Source: an uncultured bacterium
GTDB taxonomy: Bacteria > Desulfobacterota > Syntrophorhabdia > Syntrophorhabdales > JANXAF01
DNA length: 64,000 nt
Assembly: GCA_938084905.1 (NCBI GenBank)
Contig: CALKEQ010000007.1
Span: 124,001-188,000, forward strand
Direction of reading: 5' to 3'
A model generated the notes under the pieces. It had not been told where the DNA came from. It did no database searches and saw nothing but the letters and a program-made list of their open reading frames with translations. A program made the translations under genes and the position numbers. Each line of letters starts with the position of its first letter. Within the stretch, counting starts at the first letter, position 1. Shown piece by piece: positions 7,052 through 15,762 of the stretch.

Positions 7052-10000
7052 TTAGGCCTTCTCTACGTTTACGGTGAAGACCTTAGTTTCAGGTATCATA
7101 GTATTGGGATCGCCGACTGTAGGCGTAAGAAGATTGGCCGAATCTCCACCTGATCCATCCTCTGGAAATCTCCATCCAAAATGCCATGGAAGACCAACCT
7201 GGTGGATAGTCTGTCCTGCAACTTTTAAAGGTCTGAACCTGTCTGTCACGATGGCAATTGCCCATATGCGGCCTCTCGGTGAAGAGACGATGACCTTATC
7301 ACCGCTCTTTATACCTTTCTCCTTTGCCAACTCCCTACCTATCTCTACAAAAATCTGGGGCTGAAGCTCTCTGAGCCAATCCATATGCCTTGTCATCACT
7401 CCTGTCTGCCAATGCTCTGTTACGCGGTAAGTCGTACATATGTAAGGGTATCTAGTATCGCAGACAACGAATCTATCTTCAGGAACGTCTTTAAATATTT
7501 TTACTGTTGGGTTGATCCTGTGTTTTTTGTAAAGCGGATTCTCAACAAAAGGACATTCGAGTGGCTCGTAGTGGGTGGGGAATGGACCATCGGCAAGCCC
7601 AGTTCCGAATACCGTACCAACTCCCAATGGTTTCATGATGAACGGGAGTTTTCCGCCTTCCTCAGCGAGAGGTGGTTGTGGGCCGTCAGGCACATCCCCT
7701 ATCCATCTTCTATTTACAGGATCCCACTTGATGACAGGCCTTTCTGGATCGTAAGGATTACCTTTTGGATCTACACTTGCCCTGTTGTACAGAATCCTTC
7801 TGTTTACAGGCCATGCCCAAGCCCAGTTTAGGAATAGCCCAAGCCCAGTTGGGTCTTCCTTCCCTCTTCTTGCCATCATATTAATGGAATCAGTGTAACT
7901 TCCAGAGTAGATCCAGTTTCCACACGCACTTCTGCCATCATCTAACATAAACGCAAAACTGGGAAGCTGCTGCCCCTTTTTATAGGATTTTTTATCCACA
8001 GGATGGACAGGAACATCTTCGGTAAAGTATCCGTTTATCTCTTTTGCCACGAGATGAGTATCTACGTGCTTTACTTTTCCAGATGCATCTTTTTCTCCGT
8101 AATCCCAGGTGAGCTTTAAAATAGGCTCAGGGAAAGCACCACCCTCTTTTTCGTAAAGCTTTTTGATCCTGAAGTAAAGCTCGTTTATGATGTCCGCATC
8201 AGGCATAGCCAAACCGGGAGGATTTAAGGCTTTGTATCTCCACTGGGCTATCCGGCCAGAATTCGTTATGCTTCCCTCTTTTTCAAAGGAAGCACAACAA
8301 GGCAGGAAGAAAACCTCTGTTTTTACCTTCTTCGGGTCCATTCCTGGACCACGCCAGAACGAGGAAGTTTCATTATCCCACAGGTTCACTACAACAAGCC
8401 AATCGAGCTTTGCCAAGGCCTTTCTTACCTTGTTTGAGTTAGCAACGGAGCATGCGGGGTTTTGTCCCCAGGCAAAAAACCCCTTTATCTTTCCCTTGTA
8501 CATATTATCAAACATCGTTATAAAGGAGTAATCCTGCCCGCTTTCTATCTTGGGAAGGTAATCATAGCAGAAATCGTTTTCCTTCTTGGCGTTCTCTCCA
8601 TAGAGGGCCTTGAGGTAACTCACTATGTATTTTGGCCTGTTGCTCAACCAGTTTAAACTCTTTGGCTCCTTTGTTACTGGTGTGTACTTCTGTATGTAGG
8701 TGTTCAGATTTGTATCCTGTGCAGTTGGAACTGGATTGTATCCAGGTAAAATGTGATACAGAATGCCAGCATCCGTTGCTCCCTGAACGTTGCTTTCGCC
8801 ACGTAGAGCGTTGATCCCTCCACCTGCCATTCCTATGTTTCCCAAAAGGAGCTGGACAATAGAGAAGGCTCTTACGTTCTGGGTTCCAACGGTGTGCTGA
8901 GTCCAACCCATTGCGTAGCAGACTGTGCAGGTTCTGTCAGGTTTTCCTGTTGAGGCTATAATCCTGTATGCCTCCTCAATCTTGTCCTTTGGTGCTCCTG
9001 TTATGTAGGCCACTGTGTCGAGGGTGTATCTAGAGTAATGCCTCTTCAGAAGCTGAAAGACGCAGTGAGGGTCACTCAGAGTGTAATCCTTTTTTGGAAC
9101 CCCTTTTTCGTCAAGCTGGTATTTCCAAGTAGATTTGTCGTAAGATCTCTTATTTTCATCATATCCGGAGAAGACACCATCTAATTCATCTGGGAGCTTA
9201 AAGGCCGGGTCCACAAGGAAGGGTGCGTCTGTATAGTTGACCAGGTATTCTTTGAAGAAGAGATTGTTGTCAATTATGTACTTAATGAGGCCACCCAAAA
9301 AAGCTATATCAGAACCTGATCTTATCGGTACGTATAGATCTGCCTTTGCAGCAGTTCTTGTGAACCTCGGATCTACAACGATGAGCTTTGCGTTTCTCTT
9401 CTCTTTTGCAGCCATTATCCATCTCATTGAAATGGGATGGTTCTCAGCAGGGTTCGCACCCATAACGAGTATCACATCTGCATTTTTGAGATCGTTGAAC
9501 TGATTCGTCATTGCCCCACGACCGAACGACTCTGCCAGAGCCGGAACGGTCGGAGAATGTCAGAGCCGCGCCTGGTTTTCTATGTAAACTAGACCTAAGG
9601 CGCGCATAAATTTCTGGATTAAATAACACTCCTCATTGTCAAGAGCGGCAGATCCCACGTGAGCTATAGCCTCTGTCCTGTTGACAGTTTGACCCTGCGC
9701 ATTCTTCCTTAAAAACGTACGATCCCTTGTTTTCTTGACTAATCTCGCAATCCTGTTCAAGGCCCAGTCCCATGATACCTCTCTCCAATTGGCCGTTCCA
9801 GGGGCACGGTAAAGGGGTTTTGTCACACGGTAGGGGTTATTTGCAATCTGGAAGAGAGAGGCACCTTTTGGACAGAGAGAACCTTCATTTATTGGATGAT
9901 CAGGATCGCCCTCAGTATTTACCACCTTTCCCTCTTTGGTATACACTATTATCCCGCAACCAACTGAACAGAAAGGACAAATGGTTGTGGTTTCTTTAGC

Positions 10001-10117
10001 TCCTTTTACCTTCAGTTCTGAGGCGTAGGCCTTTGTCTTTTCAAGCTCGAGTCCTAAGCCTGCAAGGAAAACGGTACTTAAGGACACCTTTAAAAAATCT
10101 CTTCTTGTAATTTCCAT
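7052..10117 (-). CDS. fdhA: Selenocysteine-containing formate dehydrogenase catalytic subunit FdhA (UGA at 9562-9560 read as Sec)
   Basis: FdhA oxidizes formate (or reduces CO2) at a molybdenum or tungsten bis-pyranopterin site. The frame is two ORFs joined by one in-frame TGA and encodes 1021 residues. Around the TGA the protein reads NQARL-U-HSPTV, then FGRGAMTNQF, the exact position of the active-site selenocysteine in FdnG-type enzymes (Sec186 here). Upstream are a Tat signal (TRRDFLK, residues 4-10, then a hydrophobic stretch) and 4Fe-4S ligands C47, C50, C54 and C82, so the enzyme is periplasmic. The C-terminal molybdopterin dinucleotide-binding domain is complete (SPRGRIWA, GLPWHFGW). 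The SD AAGGAGG lies just upstream of the ATG. A cognate tRNA-Sec gene lies upstream. Confidence 0.95.
9519..9562 (-). promoter_or_regulatory. Candidate bacterial SECIS element just after the fdhA UGA
   Basis: After the UGA (9562-9560), the mRNA can fold with a lower stem CGACCG (9552-9547) against CGGTCG (9524-9519) and an upper stem CTCT/AGAG (9540-9537 with 9533-9530) closed by GGC. Bacterial SECIS hairpins lie immediately 3' of the UGA and present a G-rich apical loop to SelB. Position and the small GG-containing loop fit. The fold was drawn by eye, so stem details are uncertain. Confidence 0.6.
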
Positions 10118-10175
10118 CTAAGGCCTCCTTTCACAGTTTTTTATTTTCTCGATTTTGAAAATTTCTACCCCTTTT

Positions 10176-10203
10176 TGGGAGAGGAAAAATGGGAGAGGAA
10201 ATT
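10176..10203. repeat. 14-bp tandem repeat in the fdhA leader
   Basis: The plus strand reads TGGGAGAGGAAAAA followed at once by TGGGAGAGGAAATT, two copies with 14-bp period. They lie between the fdhA promoter and start codon. They may be an operator or an mRNA element controlling fdhA; no known regulator motif is recognised. Confidence 0.5.
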
Positions 10204-10235
10204 CGAGTTTAAGTCTAGCCCTATTAATTAGAAAC

Positions 10236-10248
10236 CTCCAATATGGAG
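10236..10248 (-). other. Small inverted repeat in the fdhA leader
   Basis: CTCCA-ATA-TGGAG is a perfect 5-bp inverted repeat with a 3-nt spacer, located just after the predicted transcription start of fdhA. It could form a small mRNA hairpin or bind a dimeric regulator. It is too short to be confident. Confidence 0.3.
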
Positions 10249-10260
10249 CCTCTTTGTGAG

Positions 10261-10289
10261 ATTTTACACAAAACGAATACCGTTGTCAA
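10261..10289 (-). promoter_or_regulatory. fdhABE promoter (sigma-70 type)
   Basis: The minus strand reads TTGACA (10289-10284), 17 nt, TAAAAT (10266-10261). It lies between the selC 3' end and fdhA and predicts a leader of about 137 nt. That leader carries the tandem and inverted repeats described here, so it is the likely control region of the formate dehydrogenase operon. Confidence 0.75.
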
Positions 10290-10309
10290 GGAATATTTTG
10301 ATTTGAAGG

Positions 10310-10405
10310 TGGCGGAAGTGCATGGGAATCGAACCCACCTACCAGCTTTTGGCCGGTACACTGGTTTTGAAGACCAGGAGGCCCACCAGGCGCCTTTGCA
10401 CTTCC
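10310..10405 (-). tRNA. selC: tRNA-Sec (anticodon UCA)
   Basis: This 96-nt gene (with encoded CCA) has the hallmarks of bacterial tRNA-Sec. It has an 8-bp acceptor stem (GGAAGTGC with GCACTTCC), discriminator G, anticodon loop CTTCAAA with anticodon TCA at 10370-10368, and a long variable arm with stem ACCGGC/GCTGGT. It decodes UGA as selenocysteine with SelB. The gene lies directly upstream of fdhA, the only recognised selenoprotein in the window. Confidence 0.96.
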
Positions 10406-10411
10406 TGAGAA

Positions 10412-10440
10412 AATTTACTTTAAATACCTTCTCGTGTCAA
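10412..10440 (-). promoter_or_regulatory. selC promoter
   Basis: The minus strand reads TTGACA (10440-10435), 17 nt, TAAATT (10417-10412), and 6 nt further is the first base of mature tRNA-Sec (10405). Transcription may therefore start at the mature 5' end, as known for E. coli selC, avoiding RNase P processing. The -35 box directly follows the stop of the upstream gene. Confidence 0.75.
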
Positions 10441-10443
10441 TTT

Positions 10444-10890
10444 TTACTCTATCACGAAATCCCAGGCGCTATCCTCGATCCAGAGGCTATAGTACCCTCT
10501 CCCGATAATCTCTTTGGGCTTGACCACATATAGCTTCTCTTTTTCCTGCTTAACCTCTATGGGGATGTTGCGTCCGAACATGAATCTCTGTTTCCCCACA
10601 AGAGAGTATTTGAAAAAGACCATAGGGTTAAAGGTGAGAAACTCAATCTTTAAGTCACCAAAAATTATGAAGTACTCAACGTCTTTAAGAAGAAAGCGCG
10701 GTGGTGATAGCCTCTCAATGTAGTATATTCCTTGCTCATCGAAGACTATATTCGGCATGAGCCTTACCAGTTTTTTCGGTGTTTTTACGTAGACCCCATA
10801 TTCCTTAGGAATCTCCGTTTTTTCGGCCGAATGGGACAGGTTAAAAAGGACCAAGAGTAAAATAAGGAAAAAGGTAAGTGTTTTTTTCAC
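10444..10890 (-). CDS. Exported hypothetical protein
   Basis: This 148-residue protein begins with a clear signal peptide (residues 1-22, KK then TLTFFLILLLVLFNL, probable cleavage after SHSA). There is no cysteine lipobox. The mature part is beta-rich with alternating hydrophobic and charged residues (VKTPKKLVRLMPNIVF, IYYIERLSPPRFLLKDVEYFIIFG). I recognise no family. Its start overlaps the yjbQ stop by 4 nt, so it is the last gene of the iscS-iscU-yjbQ operon. A periplasmic or outer-membrane-associated role is likely; function is unknown. Confidence 0.7.
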   Translation of the reverse strand: MKKTLTFFLILLLVLFNLSHSAEKTEIPKEYGVYVKTPKKLVRLMPNIVFDEQGIYYIERLSPPRFLLKDVEYFIIFGDLKIEFLTFNPMVFFKYSLVGKQRFMFGRNIPIEVKQEKEKLYVVKPKEIIGRGYYSLWIEDSAWDFVIE

Positions 10891-11273
10891 AGTAAGGTGA
10901 CTAAAACCCTCCTTTCCCTTGGGCCATCGAACTCAAGTAGGAATATCCCCTGCCAGGTGCCGAGCAGAAGCTTACCTGAAGAGACAGGTACGGTAACAGA
11001 TGAACCAACGATAACGCTCTTTACGTGGGAGTCGGCGTTTCCCTCAGTATGTCTATAGGAATGGTCTCTTGGTGCAACTCTTTCCAGAGAATCGAGTATA
11101 TCTTTTACCACATTCGGGTCCGCGTCCTCATTTATCATAAGTCCACATGTTGTGTGAGGAACGAAGATGTGTAAAAGTCTAGCATCCTTTTCCTTAACGA
11201 GATCGGCGATTTTATCTGTTATATTTACTGCCTCAACTCTGTTGGAAGTTTTAACTCTTACCTCAAACATCAT
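10887..11273 (-). CDS. YjbQ family protein (UPF0047)
   Basis: The 128-residue protein matches the YjbQ/UPF0047 family, small trimeric beta-fold proteins; some bacterial members show weak thiamine-phosphate synthase activity. Recognisable blocks are HIFVPHTTCGLMINEDADPNV near residue 36, HSYRHTEGNADSHVKS with the conserved histidines, and GTWQGIFLLEFDGPR near the C-terminus. It overlaps iscU by 4 nt. The physiological role remains unclear even for well-studied members. Confidence 0.88.
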   Translation of the reverse strand: MMFEVRVKTSNRVEAVNITDKIADLVKEKDARLLHIFVPHTTCGLMINEDADPNVVKDILDSLERVAPRDHSYRHTEGNADSHVKSVIVGSSVTVPVSSGKLLLGTWQGIFLLEFDGPRERRVLVTLL

Positions 11274-11653
11274 TTCTCCTTCCTTTTCTTTCTATAATCC
11301 TCAATTGCTGCCTTGAGTGCCTCCTCTGCCAAGACCGAGCAGTGCATCTTCGCTGGAGGTAGACCACCTAATGCTTCTGCCACTGCCTCATTTGTTAGCT
11401 TAAGAGCCTCTTCGATCGTCTTACCCTTTATCAATTCTGTTGTTATGCTGCTTGTCGCAATGGCTGCTCCACATCCAAAGGTCTTGAATTTGGCGTCAAC
11501 AATCACATCATTTTCTATCTTGAGATAGAGCTTCATAACATCACCACAGACAGGATTACCGACCTCTCCTATTCCGTCGGCATCTTCGATCTCACCCATA
11601 TTTCTTGGATTCATGAAATGGTCCATGACTTTTTCACTGTACGGTCCCGCCAT
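11270..11653 (-). CDS. iscU: IscU/NifU-like iron-sulfur cluster scaffold
   Basis: The 127-residue scaffold protein assembles Fe-S clusters for transfer to apo-proteins. The three ligand cysteines and the conserved Asp are present at C36, D38 (GNPVCGD), C61 (TFGCGAA) and C105 (MHCSVL). The LPPAK block that binds the HscA chaperone in IscU is visible (LPPAKMHC). It overlaps the end of the IscS-like gene by 20 nt, so both are made together. This pairing matters because the IscS-like partner lacks its PLP lysine. The end is Lys-rich. Confidence 0.93.
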   Translation of the reverse strand: MAGPYSEKVMDHFMNPRNMGEIEDADGIGEVGNPVCGDVMKLYLKIENDVIVDAKFKTFGCGAAIATSSITTELIKGKTIEEALKLTNEAVAEALGGLPPAKMHCSVLAEEALKAAIEDYRKKRKEK

Positions 11654-12866
11654 GTGTACCTCCCTTAATTTTCTCCCGCATATGCTTCTCGTAAAGGGGA
11701 GACATCTTTCTAAGCGTATCGACTATTTCAGGCAAAACTGAGATAACGTATTCCACTTCCTCCTCGGTATTATCCTTACTCAGCATGAAAGTTATCGATC
11801 CATGGCACAAATCTGGAGGAACTCCTATTGCAGTAAGAACATGGGATGCCCTAAGACCAGTCTCATCCCTTGCAAATATGTTTGATGCGCATGCGCTTCC
11901 CGTTGAAGATGCAACTCCCTTGAGGTTGAGCCAAATGAGTAAGGATTCTCCTTCCACATACTCAACCCAGAAACTCACGTGTCCCGGAAGCCTCTTTTCT
12001 CTGTGACCTGTAAAATGGATGTTTTCTATTGCCGAATCTATGCCATCCCAGAGACGTTTTCCAAGTTTTTCCAGTTTTTTCCTCCTCTCTTCCAGCTCTT
12101 CCTTTGCAAGCCTGCAAGCCTCACCGAAGCCTACGATTGCTGGTACGTTTTCAGTTCCCGGCCTTATTCCCATTTCCTGAAAACCTCCCTGCATGAGAGG
12201 AACAATCTCTACACCTTTCCTCAGATAAAGTGCAGATGCGCCAACGGGGCCGTGAAGCATTTGGGAAGATACGCTTAAAGCATCCACACCCATCTCCTTC
12301 ACATCGACTGGGATTCGACCGCAACTTGCAACAGCGTCGCAAAAAAGAAGAACATCCCTTTCCTTAAGTAATTCGGAAACCTCGCTGATCGGTTCCAAGG
12401 TACCGATCTCAGGACTTGCATGCAAAAGAGAAAGTAGGATAGCACCATCTCTTGTCTTTTTATCCAGATCATCCATATCGATGAGACCGTCTTTGTCGAC
12501 CTTCACGTACTCAATTTGGAATCCCAAGGACTTAAGGAAATCGGCTTGGTTAAGCACGGAGTAATGTTCGATCTGGGAGAAGAGAATTTTCCTTCCCTTA
12601 TTCTTCCTTGCAAGAGCAAGTCCCTTTATTGCCAAATTGTTAGACTCAGTTGCGGAAGATGTGAAGATCACCTCCTTGGGATCAGCGTTTATCAGTTCTG
12701 CCACCTTTTCTCTCGCCTCCTCAATTGCCGATTTTGCAATTTCACCCTCTTTCAGAAAAATAGACGAAGGGTTTCCAAAACGTTCTGTAAGATATGGAAG
12801 CATCGCTTCTAAAACCCGCCTATCCATTTTTGTGAAAGATCCGCTGTCGAAGAATATCCTACTCAT
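11634..12866 (-). CDS. IscS/NifS-like protein lacking the PLP-binding lysine
   Basis: The 410-residue protein is clearly of the class V aminotransferase/cysteine desulfurase family. It has GNPSS at the N-terminus, TSSATESNNLAIKG, H101, D177 (FCDAVA), the RPGTENVPAIVGFGEA block and the cysteine loop SSTGSACASN with C326. At the position of the Schiff-base lysine (SGHKxYGPKG in IscS), this protein reads SSQMLHGPVG, so Met203 replaces Lys. Two other PLP contacts also differ: NNEIG is SPEIG (Pro152) and the DAxQ glutamine is Ala180. It may not be a PLP-dependent desulfurase. C326 survives, so sulfur carriage or cluster ligation with IscU is possible. I recall an Archaeoglobus IscS lacking the lysine as a precedent. 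Confidence 0.9.
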   Translation of the reverse strand: MSRIFFDSGSFTKMDRRVLEAMLPYLTERFGNPSSIFLKEGEIAKSAIEEAREKVAELINADPKEVIFTSSATESNNLAIKGLALARKNKGRKILFSQIEHYSVLNQADFLKSLGFQIEYVKVDKDGLIDMDDLDKKTRDGAILLSLLHASPEIGTLEPISEVSELLKERDVLLFCDAVASCGRIPVDVKEMGVDALSVSSQMLHGPVGASALYLRKGVEIVPLMQGGFQEMGIRPGTENVPAIVGFGEACRLAKEELEERRKKLEKLGKRLWDGIDSAIENIHFTGHREKRLPGHVSFWVEYVEGESLLIWLNLKGVASSTGSACASNIFARDETGLRASHVLTAIGVPPDLCHGSITFMLSKDNTEEEVEYVISVLPEIVDTLRKMSPLYEKHMREKIKGGTHGGTVQ

Positions 12867-12873
12867 TTAGTTT

Positions 12874-12882
12874 AGTATATCA
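12874..12882 (-). promoter_or_regulatory. Extended -10 element of the iscS-like operon
   Basis: The minus strand reads TGATATACT, an extended -10 (TGn plus TATACT at 12879-12874). Only 7 nt separate it from the ATG at 12866, so transcription should start at or next to the start codon. No -35 match or Shine-Dalgarno sequence is visible. Confidence 0.6.
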
Positions 12883-12914
12883 CACAGATCCTCACTTTTC
12901 TATTTCTGACTTCC

Positions 12915-12943
12915 TTGACTCGGCGTTCGAAGGGTTGTAGTAA
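12915..12943 (+). promoter_or_regulatory. Promoter of the molybdenum hydroxylase genes
   Basis: TTGACT (12915-12920), 17 nt, TAGTAA (12938-12943) lies 8 nt before the ATG at 12952. There is no Shine-Dalgarno sequence before the ATG, so a leaderless transcript is likely. The divergent iscS -10 lies about 30 bp away. Confidence 0.6.
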
Positions 12944-12951
12944 TATGGTGA

Positions 12952-15762
12952 ATGGCAAAAAAGAGGAGAGAAGTCTCCCTTATTGTTAACGGCAAAAAGT
13001 ACACATTATCGATTGGAGAGAAAACAAATGAGGTTGCTCCGCATCACACTCTCGCTTATACTCTAAGGGAAACCCTTAACTTAAAGGGAACGAAGGTCTC
13101 ATGTGACAGTGGTAGTTGCGGTGCATGTACCGTGATTATGGATGGAGAGGCTGTCCTTTCATGTACGATTTTGACGATCGAGTGCGATGGTAAAAATGTA
13201 GTGACCATAGAAGGTCTCGAAAAAGACGGAGAGCTTGACCCCCTTCAGGAGAGCTTCATAAAGCACTCAGCGTTCCAGTGCGGGTTCTGCACACCAGGAA
13301 TTATAATGAGCGCAAAAGCACTACTTTCTAAAAATGCAAGTCCTCTTGAGGAGGAGATTAAGGAGGCCCTCTCTGGCCATTTCTGTCGCTGCATAAGCCA
13401 TTATCAGGTTATAGATGCGATTATGGAGGCATCGGGAAGGCAAGTCACTGAAAGGAGACTTATAAGGGAGGGGCGTGAAAGCTCATTAAAAATCATAGGT
13501 AAAGAGATTCCAAGGGTAGATGCAAAAAAAATCGTTACAGGGAAAGTGGAGTACCTAGGTGACTTGACTTTTGACAATCTGCTCTATGGGAGAGTCTTGA
13601 GGAGTCCCTACCCGCACGCAATAGTAAAAAGGATCGACAAATCGAAGGCTGAAAGCTTAAGAGGGGTCAGGGCTGTCCTGACCTGGGAGGACGTGCCAGA
13701 CCTAAGAGGTGGAACGCCGAGATTCAAAAGGCTTTTGGATCGTAAGGTCAGATTTGTTGGCGACGCTGTTGCAATTGTTGCTGCAGAGACGGAGGATATT
13801 GCGGAGGAGGCCCTTGAAAAGATAGAAGTTGAATACGAGATCCTCAAACCCGTCTTTGACGCTCAAGAGGCCCTCACTGACTCGGCTCCTTTACTTTACG
13901 ACGAATATAAGCAAAATATCCTTCCATCTCACACCTCCTTGTTCGGTCCCAATTCTTTGAAGGAGCTAGTAACTGGAGATGTGGTGAAGGGCTTTTCCGA
14001 TGCAGATTGTGTGGTGGAAGACGAGTTCTCATACGAGGGAATACCAAACCCTGTGCCCATTGAGCCTCCTTCAGTTATTGCCCTTTGGGAAAAACCGGAT
14101 AGACTTACACTCTGGGTATCGAATCAGGCTTCCTATCTCGATAAAGTGACGCTTTCGCGGATTCTTGGAAAGGAAGTGAACGTACGAACGATAGGTCTGC
14201 CGTGTGGAGGAAGCTTCGGAACGAAACTTATGTCATGGCAAGTTCAATTGTTTGCCGCCATACTGAGCAAGAAGACGGGATGTCCGGTGAAGCTTTCTTT
14301 GAGGAAAGATGAGCACCTTTCCACATTCACGTTAAGACCTGGTGTAAAACTGAAGGGAAAAGTTGGAATGAAAAAGGATGGGACAGTAACAGCCATATCG
14401 GGGGACCTCATAATTGATACGGGTTACTACTCTTTCAGTACTCAGGCACAGCTAGCAGTTGGGTTGGGAGAGGTGCAGATAATGGTCAGATGTAAGAACT
14501 GGGACCTAAGACCAAAGATAGTTGTAACCAACAGGAACGCATCTGGAATAGTAAGGGGCTTCGGCGGACAGGAGATAAAATGTGTGCTCATTCCCCTTCT
14601 TTGTCGCGCGCTTGAGACGCTCAATATTGATCCCTTTGAATTCTTCAAGAGGAATTTTGTTAAAGTAGGAGACATTTACCTCTGGCGGGATGGGAACTGG
14701 TATGTCTATAGAGGGATAGATTACTCTTCGTGTATGGATAAGGGGGCTCAAGTATTTGGATGGAAGAAGAAGTGGAAAGGATGGCTAAAACCGACTTCCG
14801 TTTCGGGAAGCAAGAGGAGAGGCGTGGGGGTTGCAATCCACGGAAATGCAGACGTAGGTGAGGATGTTTCTGAGGCCTTTGTGACACTTCATCCGGATGG
14901 AAAGGCAACCCTTTTTTCATGTGTGACAGAGCATGGGACAGGACAGACGAGCAATTACATTAAGATGGTTGCAGAGGTTTTGGGTTTGAGGCCTCAAGAT
15001 GTGTACCTCTCTCCAGCTGACTCGCTGATCACCCCCTTCGAATTCGGGCCTGTTGGATCAAGAGGGACTTACGCAATAGGAAGTGCTGCAATTAAAGCAG
15101 CTGAAGATGCGAAGGCAAAGCTTCTAGCTCAGGCGGAGAAGTTTTTCGGTGAAGATGCAACTGAGCTTGAGACGGAAGATGGATTCGTTTTTTCAAAAGT
15201 GAACCCAAAAAAAAGGATCCCGTGGTATAAGGTAATTGGTTGGGAAAGGACCATATCAGGATATGGCAGGTTTGAGCCAGACTACACCCTTACAAACTGT
15301 TTAATGGCATTCGTTGAAGTGGAGGTGGATGTGGATACGGGAGAAGTGGAGATTATTGAGATAGTAAATGCAACTGATGTGGGAAGAATAATAGATCCAA
15401 AAGGGATAGAGGGTCAACTAAATGGCTGCCTAGGTGCCGCAGGCATAGATACGGCCATATTTGAAGAGATCATATTGGATCGGAATATTGGAGCGATTCT
15501 AAACCCTAACCTTATTGACTACAAGTGGAGAACCTTTTTGCAGCTTCCGAATATAAAGCATGTAATAAATGAGACTCCCTTTCCAACTCACAGGTTTGAG
15601 GCAATAGGTGTTGGAGAGATAGCCACCTCTGCTCATCCTGTTGCAACATTTATGGCCATATGTAATGCGATAGGCAGGTGGATAAAAAAATACCCTGCCA
15701 CTCCTCAGAGGATATTGGAGGCACTGGGAAAGGATGAGAAGGTTCGAGCACGTGGAAGTTGA
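12952..15762 (+). CDS. Molybdenum hydroxylase, fused 2Fe-2S and molybdopterin-binding subunit (xanthine dehydrogenase family)
   Basis: The 936-residue protein joins two modules. Residues about 1-165 are a double 2Fe-2S domain (CDSGSCGACTV; CGFCTPGIIMSAKALL; CRCISHYQVIDA). Residues about 180-936 are the XDH/aldehyde oxidoreductase molybdopterin domain (LPCGGSFGTK, VRGFGGQE, EHGTGQTSNY, GPVGSRGTYAIGSA, and the catalytic Glu in GVGEIATSAHP). This fused layout resembles Desulfovibrio gigas aldehyde oxidoreductase, but here a separate FAD subunit follows, overlapping by 29 nt. The substrate cannot be read from the sequence: purines, aldehydes, aromatic acyl-CoA or N-heterocycles are possible. It is expected to use MCD or MCP cofactor; maturation genes lie at 56923-60386. 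Confidence 0.88.
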   Translation: MAKKRREVSLIVNGKKYTLSIGEKTNEVAPHHTLAYTLRETLNLKGTKVSCDSGSCGACTVIMDGEAVLSCTILTIECDGKNVVTIEGLEKDGELDPLQESFIKHSAFQCGFCTPGIIMSAKALLSKNASPLEEEIKEALSGHFCRCISHYQVIDAIMEASGRQVTERRLIREGRESSLKIIGKEIPRVDAKKIVTGKVEYLGDLTFDNLLYGRVLRSPYPHAIVKRIDKSKAESLRGVRAVLTWEDVPDLRGGTPRFKRLLDRKVRFVGDAVAIVAAETEDIAEEALEKIEVEYEILKPVFDAQEALTDSAPLLYDEYKQNILPSHTSLFGPNSLKELVTGDVVKGFSDADCVVEDEFSYEGIPNPVPIEPPSVIALWEKPDRLTLWVSNQASYLDKVTLSRILGKEVNVRTIGLPCGGSFGTKLMSWQVQLFAAILSKKTGCPVKLSLRKDEHLSTFTLRPGVKLKGKVGMKKDGTVTAISGDLIIDTGYYSFSTQAQLAVGLGEVQIMVRCKNWDLRPKIVVTNRNASGIVRGFGGQEIKCVLIPLLCRALETLNIDPFEFFKRNFVKVGDIYLWRDGNWYVYRGIDYSSCMDKGAQVFGWKKKWKGWLKPTSVSGSKRRGVGVAIHGNADVGEDVSEAFVTLHPDGKATLFSCVTEHGTGQTSNYIKMVAEVLGLRPQDVYLSPADSLITPFEFGPVGSRGTYAIGSAAIKAAEDAKAKLLAQAEKFFGEDATELETEDGFVFSKVNPKKRIPWYKVIGWERTISGYGRFEPDYTLTNCLMAFVEVEVDVDTGEVEIIEIVNATDVGRIIDPKGIEGQLNGCLGAAGIDTAIFEEIILDRNIGAILNPNLIDYKWRTFLQLPNIKHVINETPFPTHRFEAIGVGEIATSAHPVATFMAICNAIGRWIKKYPATPQRILEALGKDEKVRARGS

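Noticed and set aside
7385..7831. A 148-residue plus-strand ORF inside fdhA
   Set aside because: It is antisense to conserved FdhA sequence, with no recognisable motif or initiation signals.
8562..8906. A 114-residue minus-strand ORF in another frame of fdhA
   Set aside because: Same strand but out of frame within a conserved catalytic domain; composition is atypical and no SD is present.
9444..10117. fdhA as a frameshifted or nonsense pseudogene
   Set aside because: The interruption is a single in-frame TGA at the exact FdhA selenocysteine position, with an adjacent tRNA-Sec gene and a candidate SECIS; no frameshift is needed.
10243..10533. A 96-residue plus-strand ORF
   Set aside because: It runs across tRNA-Sec and the end of an exported protein gene on the other strand, with no SD or homology.
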